From positions 241,397,889-241,461,888 of the forward strand of contig OV050030.1 of assembly GCA_920105625.2 (NCBI GenBank): a stretch of DNA of 64,000 nucleotides, written 5' to 3'. Both the position numbers and the translations under genes were made by a program. Shown piece by piece: positions 40,901 to 54,650 of this stretch. The stretch's first letter is position 1, and each line of letters opens with the position of its first letter. Below the pieces are notes generated by a model, which saw only the letters and a program-made list of their open reading frames with translations, was not told where the DNA came from and ran no database searches. The DNA comes from Clusia tigrina. Taxonomy: Eukaryota > Arthropoda > Insecta > Diptera > Clusiidae.

Positions 40901-43900
40901 AAATTTTTGTCACAATCTAGTACTCGAGCCTCTTGTCAATTTAAGCTATCGCTCAAAGCTATGCTACCCTTGAGTCCCAAATCAAACACTGGTAAAACTC
41001 AAAATGGCACTAACTTCTATACGGTACGTCCTACACCTACCAAAGTTTGCAACATACAAATGCTTGTAACTTTTTACTGGAGCGCTATAAAACCTTGAAA
41101 TTTTGTAACAATAAAGTACTCGAGCCTCTTGTCAATTTAAGATATCGGTCATAGCTATTCTACCCTTGAGTCCCAAATCAAACACTGATAAAACTTCAAA
41201 TCGCTCAGATAAAACTTCAAATGGCCCTAACTTCTATACGGTACGTCCTACACCTATCAAAGTTTGCAACATACAAATGCTTGTAACTTTTTACCGGAGC
41301 GTCATAAAACCTTGAAATTTTGTAACAATAAAGTACTCGAGCCTCTTGTCAACTTAAGCTATCGCTCAAAGCTATGCTACCCTTGAGTCCCAAATCAAAC
41401 ACTGATAAAACTTCAAATGGTCCTAACTTCTATACGGTACGTCCTACAGCTATCAAAGTTTGCAACATACAAATGCTTGTATATTTTTACTAGAGCGTCA
41501 TAAAACCTTGCAATTTTGTAAAATAAAGTACTCGAGCCTCTTGTCAATTTAAGCTATCGCTCAAAGCTATACTACCCTTCAGTCCCAAATCAAACACTGA
41601 TAAAACTTCAAATGGCCCTAACTTCTATACGGTACGTCCTACACCTACCAAAGTTTGCAACATACAAATGCTTGTAACTTTTTACTGGAGCGTCATAAAA
41701 CCTTGAAATTTTGTAACAATAAAGTACTCGAGCCTCTTGTCAATTTAAGATATCGGTCATAGCTATGCTACCCTTGAGTCCCAAATCAAACACTTATAAA
41801 ACTTCAAATGGCCCTAACTTCTATACGGTACATCCTACACCTATCAAAGTTTGCAACATACAAATGCTTGTAACTTTTTACTGGAGCGTCATAAAGCCTT
41901 GAAATTTTGTAACAATAAAGTACTCGAGCCTCTTGTCAATTTAAGGTATCGCTAATAGCAATGCTACCCTTGAGTCCCAAATCAAACACTGATAAAACTT
42001 CAAATGGCCCTAACTTCTATACGGTACGTCCTACACCTATCAAAGTTTGCAACATACAAATGCTTGTAACTTTTTACTGGAGCGTCATAAAACCTTGAAA
42101 TTTTGTAACAATAAAGTACTCGAGCCTCTTGTCAATTTAAGCTATCGCTCAAAGCTTCGCTACCCTTGAGTCCCAAATCAAACACTGATAAAACTTCAAA
42201 TGGCCCTAACTTCTATACGGTACGTCTTACACCTATCAAAGTTTGCAACATACAAATGCTTGTAACTTTTTACTGGAGCGTCATAAAACATTGAAATTTT
42301 GTAACAATAAAGTACTCGAGCCTCTTGTCAATTTAAGCTATCGCTCAAAGCTATGCTACCCTTGAGTCCCAAATCAAACACAGATAAAACTTCAAATGGC
42401 CCTAATTTCTATACGGTACGTCCTACACCTATCAAAGTTTGCAACATACAAATGCTTGTATCATTTTACTGGAGCGTCATAAAACCTTGAAATTTTGTAA
42501 CAATAAAGTACTCGAGCCTCTTGTCAATTTAAGCTATCGCTCAAAGCTACGCTACCCTTGAGTCCCAAATCAAACACTGATAAAACTTCAAATGGCCCTA
42601 ACTTCTATACGGTACGTCCTACACCTATCAAAGTTTGCAACATACAAATGCTTGTAACTTTTTACTGGAGCGTCATAAAACCTTGAAATTTTGTAACAAT
42701 AAAGTACTCGAGCCTCTTGTCAATTTAAGCTATCGCTCAAAGCTATGCTACCCTTGAGTCCCAAATCAAACACTGATAAAACTTCAAATGGCCCTAACTT
42801 CTATACGGTACGTCCTACACCTATCAAAGTTTCCAACATACAAATGCTTGTATATTTTTACTGGACCGTCATAAAACCTTGAAATTTTTGTCACAATCTA
42901 GTACTCGAGCCTCTTGTCAATTTAAGCTATCGCTCAAAGTTATGCTACCCTTGAGTCCCAAATCAAACACTGGTAAAACTTAAAATGGCACTAACTTCTA
43001 TACGGTACGTCCTACACCTATCAAAGTTTGCAACATACAAATGCTTGTAACATTTTACTGGAGCGTCATAAAACCTTGAAATTTTGTAACAATAAAGTAC
43101 TCGAGCCTCTTCGCAATTTAAGCTATCGCTCAAAGCTATGCTACCCTTTAGTCCCAAATCCAACACTGATAAAACTTCAAATGGTCCTAACTTCTATTTG
43201 GTGCATCCTACACCTATCAAAGTTTGCAACATACAAATGCTTGTATCTTTTTACTGGAGCGTCATAAAACTTGAAATTTTGTAACAATAAAGTTTTCGAG
43301 CCTCTTGTCAATTTAAGCTATCGCTCAAAGCTATGCTACCCTTGAGTCCCAAATCAAACACTGATAAAACTTCAAAGGCCCTAACTTCTATACGGTACGT
43401 CCTACACCTATCAAAGTTTGCAACATACAAATGCTTGTAACTTTTTACTGGAGCGTCATAAAACCTTGAAATTTTGTAACAATAAAGTACTCGAGCCTCT
43501 TGTCAATTTAAGCTATCGCTCAAAGCTATGCTACCCTTGAGTCCCAAATCAAACACAGATAAAACTTCAAATGGCCCTAATTTCTATACGGTACGTCCTA
43601 CACCTATCAAAGTTTGCAACATACAAATGCTTGTATCATTTTACTGGAGCGTCATAAAACCTTGAAATTTTGTAACAATAAAGAACTCGAGCCTCTTGTC
43701 AATTTAAGCTATCGCTCAAAGCTACGCTACCCTTGAGTCCCAAATCAAACACTGATAAAACTTCAAATGGCCCTAACTTCTATACGGTACGTCCTACACC
43801 TATCATAGTTTGCAACATACAAATGCTTGTAACTTTTTACTGGAGCGTCATAAAACCTTGAAATTTTGTAACAATAAAGTACTCGAGCCTCTTGTCAATT

Positions 43901-46900
43901 TAAGCTATCGCTCAAAGCTATGCTACCCTTGAGTCCCAAATCAAACACTGATAAAACTTCAAATGGCCCTAACTTCTATACGGTAAGTCCTACACCTATC
44001 AAAGTTTCCAACATACAAATGCTTGTATATTTTTACTGGAGCGTCATAAAACCTTGCAATTTTGTAACAATAAAGTACTCGAGCCTCTTGTCAATTTAAG
44101 CTATCGCTCAAAGCTTTGCTACCCTTGAGTACCAAATCAAACACTGATAAAACTTCAAATGGCCCTAACTTCTATACGGTACGTCCTACACCTATCAAAG
44201 TTTGCAACATACAAATGCTTGTAACTTTTTACAGGAGCGTCATAAAACCTTGAAATTTTGTAACAATAAAGTACTCGAGCCTCTTGTCAATTTAAGCTAT
44301 CGCTCAAAGCTATGCTACCCTTGAGTCCCAAATCAAACACTGATAAAACTTCAAATGGCCATAACTTCTATACGGTACGTCCTACACCTATCAAAGTTTC
44401 CAACATACAAATGCTTGTAACTTTTTACAGGAGCGTCATAAAACCTTGAAATTTTGTAACAATAAAGTAGTCGAGCCTCTTGTCAATTTAAGCTATCGCT
44501 CAAAGCTATGCTACCCTTGAGTCCCAAATCAAATACTGATAAAACTTCAAATGGCCCTAACTTCTATATGGTACGTCCTACACCTATCAATGTTTGCAAC
44601 ATACAAATGCTTGTAACTTTTTACAGGAGCGTCATAAAACCTTGAAATTTTGTGACAATAAAGTACTCGAGCCTCTTGTCAATTTAAGCTATCGCTCAAA
44701 GCTATGCTACCCTTGAGTCCCAAATCAAACACAGATAAAACTTCAAATGGCCCTAATTTCTATAGGGTACGTCCTACACCTATCAAAGTTTGCAACATAC
44801 AAATGCTTGTATCATTTTACTGGAGGGTCATAAAACCTTGAAATTTTGTAACAATAAAGTACTCGAGCCTCTTGTCAATTTAAGCTATCGCTCAAAGCTA
44901 TGCTACCCTTGAGTCCCAAATCAAACACTGATAAAACTTCAAATGGCCCTAACTTCTATACGGTACGTCCTACACCTATCAAAGTTTGCAACATACAAAT
45001 GCTTGTAACTTTTTACTGGAGCGTCATAAAACCTTGAAATTTTGTAACAATAAAGTACTCGAGCCTCTTGTCAATTTAAGCTATCGCTCAAAGCTACGCC
45101 ACCCTTGAGTACCTAATCAAACACTGATAAAACTTCAAATGGCCCTAACTTCTATACGGTACGTCCTACACCTATGAAAGTTTGCAACATACAAATGCTT
45201 GTAACTTTTTACTGGAGCGTCATAAAACCTTGAAATTTTGTAACAATAAAGTACTCGAGCCTCTTGTCAATTTAAGCTATTGCTCAAAGCTATGCTACCC
45301 TTGAGTCCCAAATCAAACACAGATAAAACTTCAAATGGCCCTAACTTCTATACGGTACGTCCTACACCTATCAAAGTTTGCAACATACAAATGCTTGTAA
45401 CTTTTTACAGAAGCGTCATAAAACCTTGAAATTTTGTAACAATAAAGTACTCGAGCCTCTTGTCAATTTAAGCTATCGCTCAAAGCTATGCTACCCTTGA
45501 TTCCCAAATCAAACACTGATAAAACTTCAAATGGCCCTAACTTCTATACGGTCCGTCCTACACCTATCAAAGTTTGCAACATACAAATGCTTGTAACTTT
45601 TTACAGGAGCGTCATAAAACCTTGAAATTTTGTAACAATAAAGTACTCGAGCCTCTTGTCAATTTAAGCTATCGCTCAAAGCTATGCTACCCTTGAGTCC
45701 CAAATCAAACACTGATAAAACTTCAAATGGCCCTAACTTCTATACGGTACGTCCTATACCTATCAAAGTTTGCAACATACAAATGCTTGTATATTTTTAC
45801 TAGAGCGTCACAAAATCTTGAAATTTTTGTCACAATCTAGTACTCGAGCCTCTTGTCAATTTAAGCTATCGCTCAAAGCTATGCTACCCTTGAGTCCCAA
45901 ATCAAACACTGGTAAAACTTAAAATGGCCCTAACTTCTATACGGTACGTCCTACACCTATCAAAGTTTGCAACATACAAATGCTTGTAACATTTTACTGG
46001 AGCGTCATAAAACCTTGAAATTTTGTAACAATAAAGTACTCGAGCCTCTTGGCAATTTAAGCTATCGCTCAAAGCTATGCTACCCTTTAGTCCCAAATCC
46101 AACACTGATAAAACTTCAAATGGTCCTAACTTCTATTTGGTGCATCCTACACCTATCAAAGTTTGCAACATAAAAATGCTTGTATCTTTTTACAGGAGCG
46201 TCATAAAACCTTGAAATTTTGTGACAATAAAGTACTCGAGCCTCTTGTCAATTTAAGCTATCGCTCAAAGCTATGCTACCCTTGAGTCCCAAATCAAACA
46301 CAGATAAAACTTCAAATGGCCCTAATTTCTATAGGGTACGTCCTACACCTATCAAAGTTTGCAACATACAAATGCTTGTATCATTTTACTGGAGGGTCAT
46401 AAAACCTTGAAATTTTGTAACAATAAAGTACTCGAGCCTCTTGTCAATTTAAGCTATCTCTCAAAGCTATGCTACCCTTGAGTCCCAAATCAAACACTGA
46501 TAAAACTTCAAATGGCCCTAACTTCTATACGGTACGTCCTACACCTATCAAAGTTTGCAACATACAAATGCTTGTATAATTTTACAGGAGCGTCATAAAA
46601 CCTTGAAATTTTGTAACAATAAAGTACTCGAGCCTCTTGTCAATTTAAGCTATCGCTCAAAGCTATGCTACCCTTGAGTCCCAAATCAAACTCTGATAAA
46701 ACTTCAAATGGTCCTAACTTCTATACGGTACGTCCTACACCTATCAAAGTTTGCAACATACAAATGCTTGTAACTTTTTACAGGAGCGTCATAAAACCTT
46801 GAAATTTTGTAACAATAAAGTACTCGAGCCTCTTGTCAATTTAAGCTATTGCTCAAAGCTATGCTACCCTTTTGTCCCAAATCAAACACAGATAAAACTT

Positions 46901-49900
46901 CAAATGGCCCTAACTTCTATACGGTACGTCCTACACCTATCAAAGTTTGCAACATACAAATGCTTGTAACTTTTTACTGGAGCGTCATAAAACCTTGAAA
47001 TTTTGTAACAATAAAGTACTCGAGCCTCTTGTCAATTTAAGCTATTGCTCAAAGCTATGCTACCCTTGAGTCCCAAATCAAACACAGATAAAACTTCAAA
47101 TGGCCCTAACTTCTATACGGTACGTCCTACACCTATCATAGTTTGCAACATACAAATGCTTGTAACTTTTTACAGAAGCGTCATAAAACCTTGAAATTTT
47201 GTAACAATAAAGTACTCGAGCCTCTTGTCAATTTAAGCTATCGCTCAAAGCTATGCTACCCTTGATTCCCAAATCAAACACTGATAAAACTTCAAATGGC
47301 CCTAACTTCTATACGGTCCGTCCTACACCTATCAAAGTTTGCAACATACAAATGCTTGTAACTTTTTACAGGAGCGTCATAAAACCTTGAAATTTTGTAA
47401 CAATAAAGTACTCGAGCCTCTTGTCAATTTAAGCTATCGCTCAAAGCTATGCTACCCTTGAGTCCCAAATCAAACACTGATAAAACTTCAAATGGCCCTA
47501 ACTTCTATACGGTACGTCCTACACCTATCAAAGTTTGCAACATACAAATGCTTGTATATTTTTACTAGAGCGTCACAAAATCTTGAATTTTTTGTCACAA
47601 TCTAGTACTCGAGCCTCTTGTCAATTTAAGCTATCGCTCAAAGCTATGCTACCCTTGAGTCCCAAATCAAACACTGGTAAAACTTAAAATGGCCCTAACT
47701 TCTATACGGTACGTCCTACACCTATCAAAGTTTGCAACATACAAATGCTTGTAACATTTTACTGGAGCGTCATAAAACCTTGAAATTTTGTAACAATAAA
47801 GTACTCGAGCCTCTTGGCAATTTAAGCTATCGCTCAAATCTATGCTACCCTTTAGTCCCAAATCCAACACTGATAAAACTTCAAATGGTCCTAACTTCTA
47901 TTTGGTGCATCCTACACCTATCAAAGTTTGCAACATACAAATGCTTGTATCTTTTTACAGGAGCGTCATAAAACCTTGAAATTTTGTGACAATAAAGTAC
48001 TCGAGCCTCTTGTCAATTTAAGCTATCGCTCAAAGCTATGCTACCCTTGAGTCCCAAATCAAACACAGATAAAACTTCAAATGGCCCTAATTTCTATAGG
48101 GTACGTCCTACACCTATCAAAGTTTGCAACATACAAATGCTTGTATCATTTTACTGGAGGGTCATAAAACCTTGAAATTTTGTAACAATAAAGTACTCGA
48201 GCCTCTTGTCAATTTAAGCCATCGCTCAAAGCTATGCTACCCTTGAGTCCCAAATCAAACACTGATAAAACTTCAAATGGCCCTAACTTCTATACGGTAC
48301 GTCCTACACCTATCAAAGTTTGCAACATACAAATGCTTGTATAATTTTACAGGAGCGTCACAAAATCTTGAATTTTTTGTCACAATCTAGTACTCGAGCC
48401 TCTTGTCAATTTAAGCTATCGCTCAAAGCTATGCTACCCTTGAGTCCCAAATCAAACACTGGTAAAACTTAACATGGCCCTAACTTCTATACGGTACGTC
48501 CTACACCTATCATAGTTTGCAACATACAAATGCTTGTAACTTTTTACAGAAGCGTCATAAAACCTTGAAATTTTGTAACAATAAAGTACTCGAGCCTCTT
48601 GTCAATTTAAGCTATCGCTCAAAGCTATGCTACCCTTGATACCCAAATCAAACACTGATAAAACTTCAAATGGCCCTAACTTCTATACGGTCCGTCCTAC
48701 ACCTATCAAAGTTTGCAACATACAAATGCTTGTAACTTTTTACAGGAGCGTCATAAAACCTTGAAATTTTGTAACAATAAAGTACTCGAGCCTCTTGTCA
48801 ATTTAAGCTATCGCTCAAAACTATGCTACCCTTGAGTCCCAAATCAAACACTGATAAAACTTCAAATGGCCCTAACTTCTATACGGTACGTCCTACACCT
48901 ATCAAAGTTTGCAACATACAAATGCTTGTATATTTTTACTAGAGCGTCACAAAATCTTGAATTTTTTTGTCACAATCTAGTACTCGAGCCTCTTGTCAAT
49001 TTAAGCTATCGCTCAAAGCTATGCTACCCTTGAGTCCCAAATCAAACACTGGTAAAACTTAAAATGGCCCTAACTTCTATACGGTACGTCCTACACCTAT
49101 CAAAGTTTGCAACATACAAATGCTTGTAACATTTTACTGGAGCGTCATAAAACCTTGAAATTTTGTAACAATAAAGTACTCGAGCCTCTTGGCAATTTAA
49201 GCTATCGCTCAAAGCTATGCTACCCTTTAGTCCCAAATCCAACACTGATAAAACTTCAAATGGTCCTAACTTCTATTTGGTGCATCCTACACCTATCAAA
49301 GTTTGCAACATACAAATGCTTGTATCTTTTTACAGGAGCGTCATAAAACCTTGAAATTTTGTGACAATAAAGTACTCGAGCCTCTTGTCAATTTAAGCTA
49401 TCGCTCAAAGCTATGCTACCCTTGAGTCCCAAATCAAACACAGATAAAACTTCAAATGGCCCTAATTTCTATAGGGTACGTCCTACACCTATCAAAGTTT
49501 GCAACATACAAATGCTTGTATCATTTTACTGGAGGGTCATAAAACCTTGAAATTTTGTAACAATAAAGTACTCGAGCCTCTTGTCAATTTAAGCCATCGC
49601 TCAAAGCTATGCTACCCTTGAGTCCCAAATCAAACACTGATAAAACTTCAAATGGCCCTAACTTCTATACGGTACGTCCTACACCTATCAAAGTTTGCAA
49701 CATACAAATGCTTGTATAATTTTACAGGAGCGTCATAAAACCTTGAAATTTTGTAACAATAAAGTACTCGAGCCTCTTGTCAATTTAAGCTATCGCTCAA
49801 AGCTATGCTACCCTTGAGTCCCAAATCAAACACTGATAAAACTTCAAATGGTCCTAACTTCTATACGGTACGTCCTACACCTATCAAAGTTTGCAACATA

Positions 49901-52900
49901 CAAATGCTTGTAACTTTTTACAGGAGCGTCATAAAACCTTGAAATTTTGTAACAATAAAGTACTCGAGCCTCTTGTCAATTTAAGCTATTGCTCAAAGCT
50001 ACGCTACCCTTGAGTCCCAAATCAAACACTGAGAAGATTTCAAATGGCCCTAACTTCTATACGGTACGTCCTACACCTATGAAAGTTTGCAACATACAAA
50101 TGCTTGTAACTTTTTACTGGAGCGTCATAAAACCATGAAATTTTGTAACAATAAAGTACTCGAGCCTCTTGTCATTTTAAGCTATCGCTCAAAGCTATGC
50201 TACCCTTGAGTCCCAAATCAAACACAGATAAAACTTCAAATGGCCCTAACTTCTATACGGTACGTCCTACACCTATCAAAGTTTGCAACATACAAATGCT
50301 TGTAACTTTTTACAGGAGCGTCATAAAACCTTGAAATTTTGTAACAATAAAGTACTCGAGCCTCTTGTCAATTTAAGCTATCGCTCAAAGCTATGCTACC
50401 CTTGAGTCCCAAATCAAACACTGATAAAACTTCAAATGGTCCTAACTTCTATACGGTACGTCCTACACCTATCAAAGTTTGCAACATACAAATGCTTGTA
50501 ACTTTTTACAGGAGCGTCATAAAACCTTGAAATTTTGTAACAATAGAGTACTCGAGCCTCTTGTCAATTTAAGCTATCGCTCAAAGCTATGCTACCCTTG
50601 AGTCCCAAATCAAACACTGATAAAACTTCAAATGGCCCTAACTTATATACGGTACGTCCTACAGCTATCAAAGTTTGCAACATACAAATGCTTGTATATT
50701 TTTACTAGAGCGTCATAAAAACTTGCAATTTTGTAAAATAAAGTACTCGAGCCTCTTGTCAATTTAAGCTATCGCTCAAAGCTATACTACCCTTGAGTCC
50801 CAAATCAAACACTGATAAAACTTCAAATGGCCCTAACTTCTATATGGTACGTCCTACACCTACCAAAGTTTGCAACATACAAATGCTTGTAACTTTTTAC
50901 TGGAGCGCTATAAAACCTTGAAATTTTGTAACAATAAAGTACTCGAGCCTCTTGTCAATTTAAGATATCGCTCATAGCTATTCTACCCTTGAGTCCCAAA
51001 TCAAACACTGATAAAACTTCAAATCGCTCAGATAAAACTTCAAATGGCCCTAACTTCTATACGGTACGTCCTACACCTATCAAAGTTTGCAACATACAAA
51101 TGCTTGTAACTTTTTACAGGAGCGTCATAAAACCTTGAAATTTTGTAACAATAAAGTACTCGAGCCTCTTGTCAACTTAAGCTATCGCTCAAAGCTATGC
51201 TACCCTTGAGTCCCAAATCAAACACTGATAAAACTTCAAATGGTCCTAATTTCTATACGGTACGTCCTACACCTATCAAAGTTTGCAACATACAAATGCT
51301 TGTAACTTTTTACAGGAGCGTCATAAAACCTTGAAATTTTGTAACAATAAAGTACTCGAGCCTCTTGTCAATTTAAGCTATCGCTCAAAGCTATGCTACC
51401 CTTGAGTCCCAAATCAAACACTGATAAAACTTCAAATGGCCCTAACTTCTATACGGTACGTCCTACAGCTATCAAAGTTTGCAACATACAAATGCTTGTA
51501 TATTTTTACTAGAGCGTCATAAAACCTTGCAATTTTGTAAAATAAAGTACTCGAGCCTCTTGTCAATTTAAGCTATCGCTCAAAGCTATACTACCCTTCA
51601 GTCCCAAATCAAACACTGATAAAACTTCAAATGGCCCTAACTTCTATACGGTACGTCCTACACCTACCAAAGTTTGCAACATACAAATGCTTGTAACTTT
51701 TTACTGGAGCGTCATAAAACCTTGAAATTTTGTAACAATAAAGTACTCGAGCCTCTTGTCAATTTAAGATATCGGTCATAGCTATGCTACCCTTGAGTCC
51801 CAAATCAAACACTGATACAACTTCAAATGGCCCTAACTTCTATACGGTACATCCTACACCTATCAAAGTTTGCAACATACAAATGCTTGTAACTTTTTAC
51901 TGGAGCGTCATAAAGCCTTGAAATTTTGTAACAATAAAGTACTCGAGCCTCTTGTCAATTTAAGATATCGCTCATAGCAATGCTACCCTTGAGTCCCAAA
52001 TCAATCACTGATAAAACTTCAAATGGCCCTAACTTCTATACGGTACGTCCTACACCTATCAAAGTTTGCAACATACAAATGCTTGTAACTTTTTACTGGA
52101 GCGTCATAAAATCTTGAAATTTTGTAACAATAAAGTACTCGAGCCTCTTGTCAATTTAAGCTATCGCTCAAAGCTTCGCTACCCTTGACTCCCAAATCAA
52201 ACACTGATAAAACTTCAAATGGCCCTAACTTCTATACGGTACGTCCTACACCTATCAAAGTTTGCAACATACAAATGCTTGTAACTTTTTACTGGAGCGT
52301 CATAAAACCTTGAAATTTTGTAACAATAAAGTACTCGAGCCTCTTGTCAATTTAAGCTATCGCTCAAAGCTATGCTACCCTTGAGTCCCAAATCAAACAC
52401 AGATAAAACTTCAAATGGCCCTAATTTCTATACGGTACGTCCTACACCTATCAAAGTTTGCAACATACAAATGCTTGTATCATTTTACTGGAGCGTCATA
52501 AAACCTTGAAATTTTGTAACAATAAAGTACTCGAGCCTCTTGTCAATTTAAGCTATCGCTCAAAGCTACGCTACCCTTGAGTCCCAAATCAAACACTGAT
52601 AAAACTTCAAATGGCCCTAACTTCTATACGGTACGTCCTACACCTATCAAAGTTTGCAACATACAAATGCTTGTAACTTTTTACTGGAGCGTCATAAAAC
52701 CTTGAAATTTTGTAACAATAAAGTACTCGAGCCTCTTGTCAATTTAAGCTATCGCTCAAAGCTATGCTACCCTTGAGTCCCAAATCAAACACTGATAAAA
52801 CTTCAAATGGCCCTAACTTCTATACGGTACGTCCTACACCTATGAAAGTTTCCAACATACAAATGCTTGTATATTTTTACTGGACCGTCATAAAACCTAG

Positions 52901-54650
52901 AAATTTTTGTCACAATCTAGTACTCGAGCCTCTTGTCAATTTAAGCTATCGCTCAAAGCTATGCTACCCTTGAGTCCCAAATCAAACACTGGTAAAACTT
53001 AAAATGGCACTAACTTCTATACGGTACGTCCTACACCTATCAAAGTTTGCAACATACAAATGCTTGTAACATTTTACTGGAGCGTCATAAAACCTTGAAA
53101 TTTTGTAACAATAAAGTACTCGAGCCTCTTGGCAATTTAAGCTATCGCTCAAAGCTATGCTACCCTTTAGTCCCAAATCCAACACTGATAAAACTTCAAA
53201 TGGTCCTAACTTCTATTTGGTGCATCCTACACCTATCAAAGTTTGCAACATACAAATGCTTGTATCTTTTTACTGGAGCGTCATAAAACTTGAAATTTTG
53301 TAACAATAAAGTTTTCGAGCCTCTTGTCAATTTAAGCTATCGCTCAAAGCTATGCTACCCTTGAGTCCCAAATCAAACACTGATAAAACTTCAAAGGCCC
53401 TAACTTCTATACGGTACGTCCTACACCTATCAAAGTTTGCAACATACAAATGCTTGTAACTTTTTACTGGAGCGTCATAAAACCTTGAAATTTTGTAACA
53501 ATAAAGTACTCGAGCCTCTTGTCAATTTAAGCTATCGCTCAAAGCTATGCTACCCTTGAGTCCCAAATCAAACACAGATAAAACTTCAAATGGCCCTAAT
53601 TTCTATACGGTACGTCCTACACCTATCAAAGTTTGCAACATACAAATGCTTGTATCATTTTACTGGAGCGTCATAAAACCTTGAAATTTTGTAACAATAA
53701 AGTACTCGAGCCTCTTGTCAATTTAAGCTATCGCTCAAAGCTACGCTACCCTTGAGTCCCAAATCAAACACTGATAAAACTTCAAATGGCCCTAACTTCT
53801 ATACGGTACGTCCTACACCTATCAAAGTTTGCAACATACAAATGCTTGTAACTTTTTACTGGAGCGTCATAAAACCTTGAAATTTTGTAACAATAAAGTA
53901 CTCGAGCCTCTTGTCAATTTAAGCTATCGCTCAAAGCTATGCTACCCTTGAGTCCCAAATCAAACACTGATAAAACTTCAAATGGCCCTAACTTCTATAC
54001 GGTACGCCCTACACCTATCAAAGTTTGCAACATACAAATGCTTGTAACTTTTTACAGGAGCGTCATAAAACATTGAAATTTTGTAACAATAAAGTACTCG
54101 AGCCTCTTGTCAATTTAATCTATCGCTCAAAGCTATGCTACCCTTGAGTCCCAAATCAAACACTGATAAAACTTCAAATGGCCATAACTTCTATACGGTA
54201 CGTCCTACACCTATCAAAGTTTCCAACATACAAATGCTTGTAACTTTTTACAGGAGCGTCATAAAACCTTGAAATTTTGTAACAATAAAGTAGTCGAGCC
54301 TCTTGTCAATTTAAGCTATCGCTCAAAGCTATGCTACCCTTGAGTCCCAAATCAAATACTGATAAAACTTCAAATGGCCCTAACTTCTATACGGTACGTC
54401 CTACACCTATCAATGTTTGCAACATACAAATGCTTGTAACTTTTTACAGGAGCGTCATAAAACCTTGAAATTTTGTGACAATAAAGTACTCGAGCCTCTT
54501 GTCAATTTAAGCTATCGCTCAAAGCTATGCTACCCTTGAGTCCCAAATCAAACACAGATAAAACTTCAAATGGCCCTAATTTCTATAGGGTACGTCCTAC
54601 ACCTATCAAAGTTTGCAACATACAAATGCTTGTAACTTTTTACAGGAGCG
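40901..54650 (+). repeat. Satellite domain with 'tcacaatctag' variant and a 10-kb-displaced duplication
   Basis: A subtype with 'gaaatttttgtcacaatctag' in place of 'gaaattttgtaacaataaag' occurs at 40910, 42891, 45830, 47595, 48380, 48970 and 52910. In most cases the next monomers carry 'actggtaaaacttaaaatgg' and 'ttagtcccaaatccaac'. The block around 41.2-44.8 kb is repeated around 51.0-54.6 kb: offsets are 9823 bp at 41201, 10019 bp at 41575 and 43028, and 9823 bp at 44357. One monomer was thus gained and another lost between copies. Inside, 45.5-49.8 kb repeats at 1765 and then 1375 bp (9 and 7 monomers). Confidence 0.78.

Noticed and set aside
42963..43267. Overlapping + strand 79-codon and - strand 67-codon ORFs recurring at 42.9, 45.9, 47.7, 49.0, 53.0 and 60.3 kb
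   Set aside because: Both strands are open because this monomer subtype has lost stop codons. Repetition comes from the shared subtype, and the products resemble no protein family.
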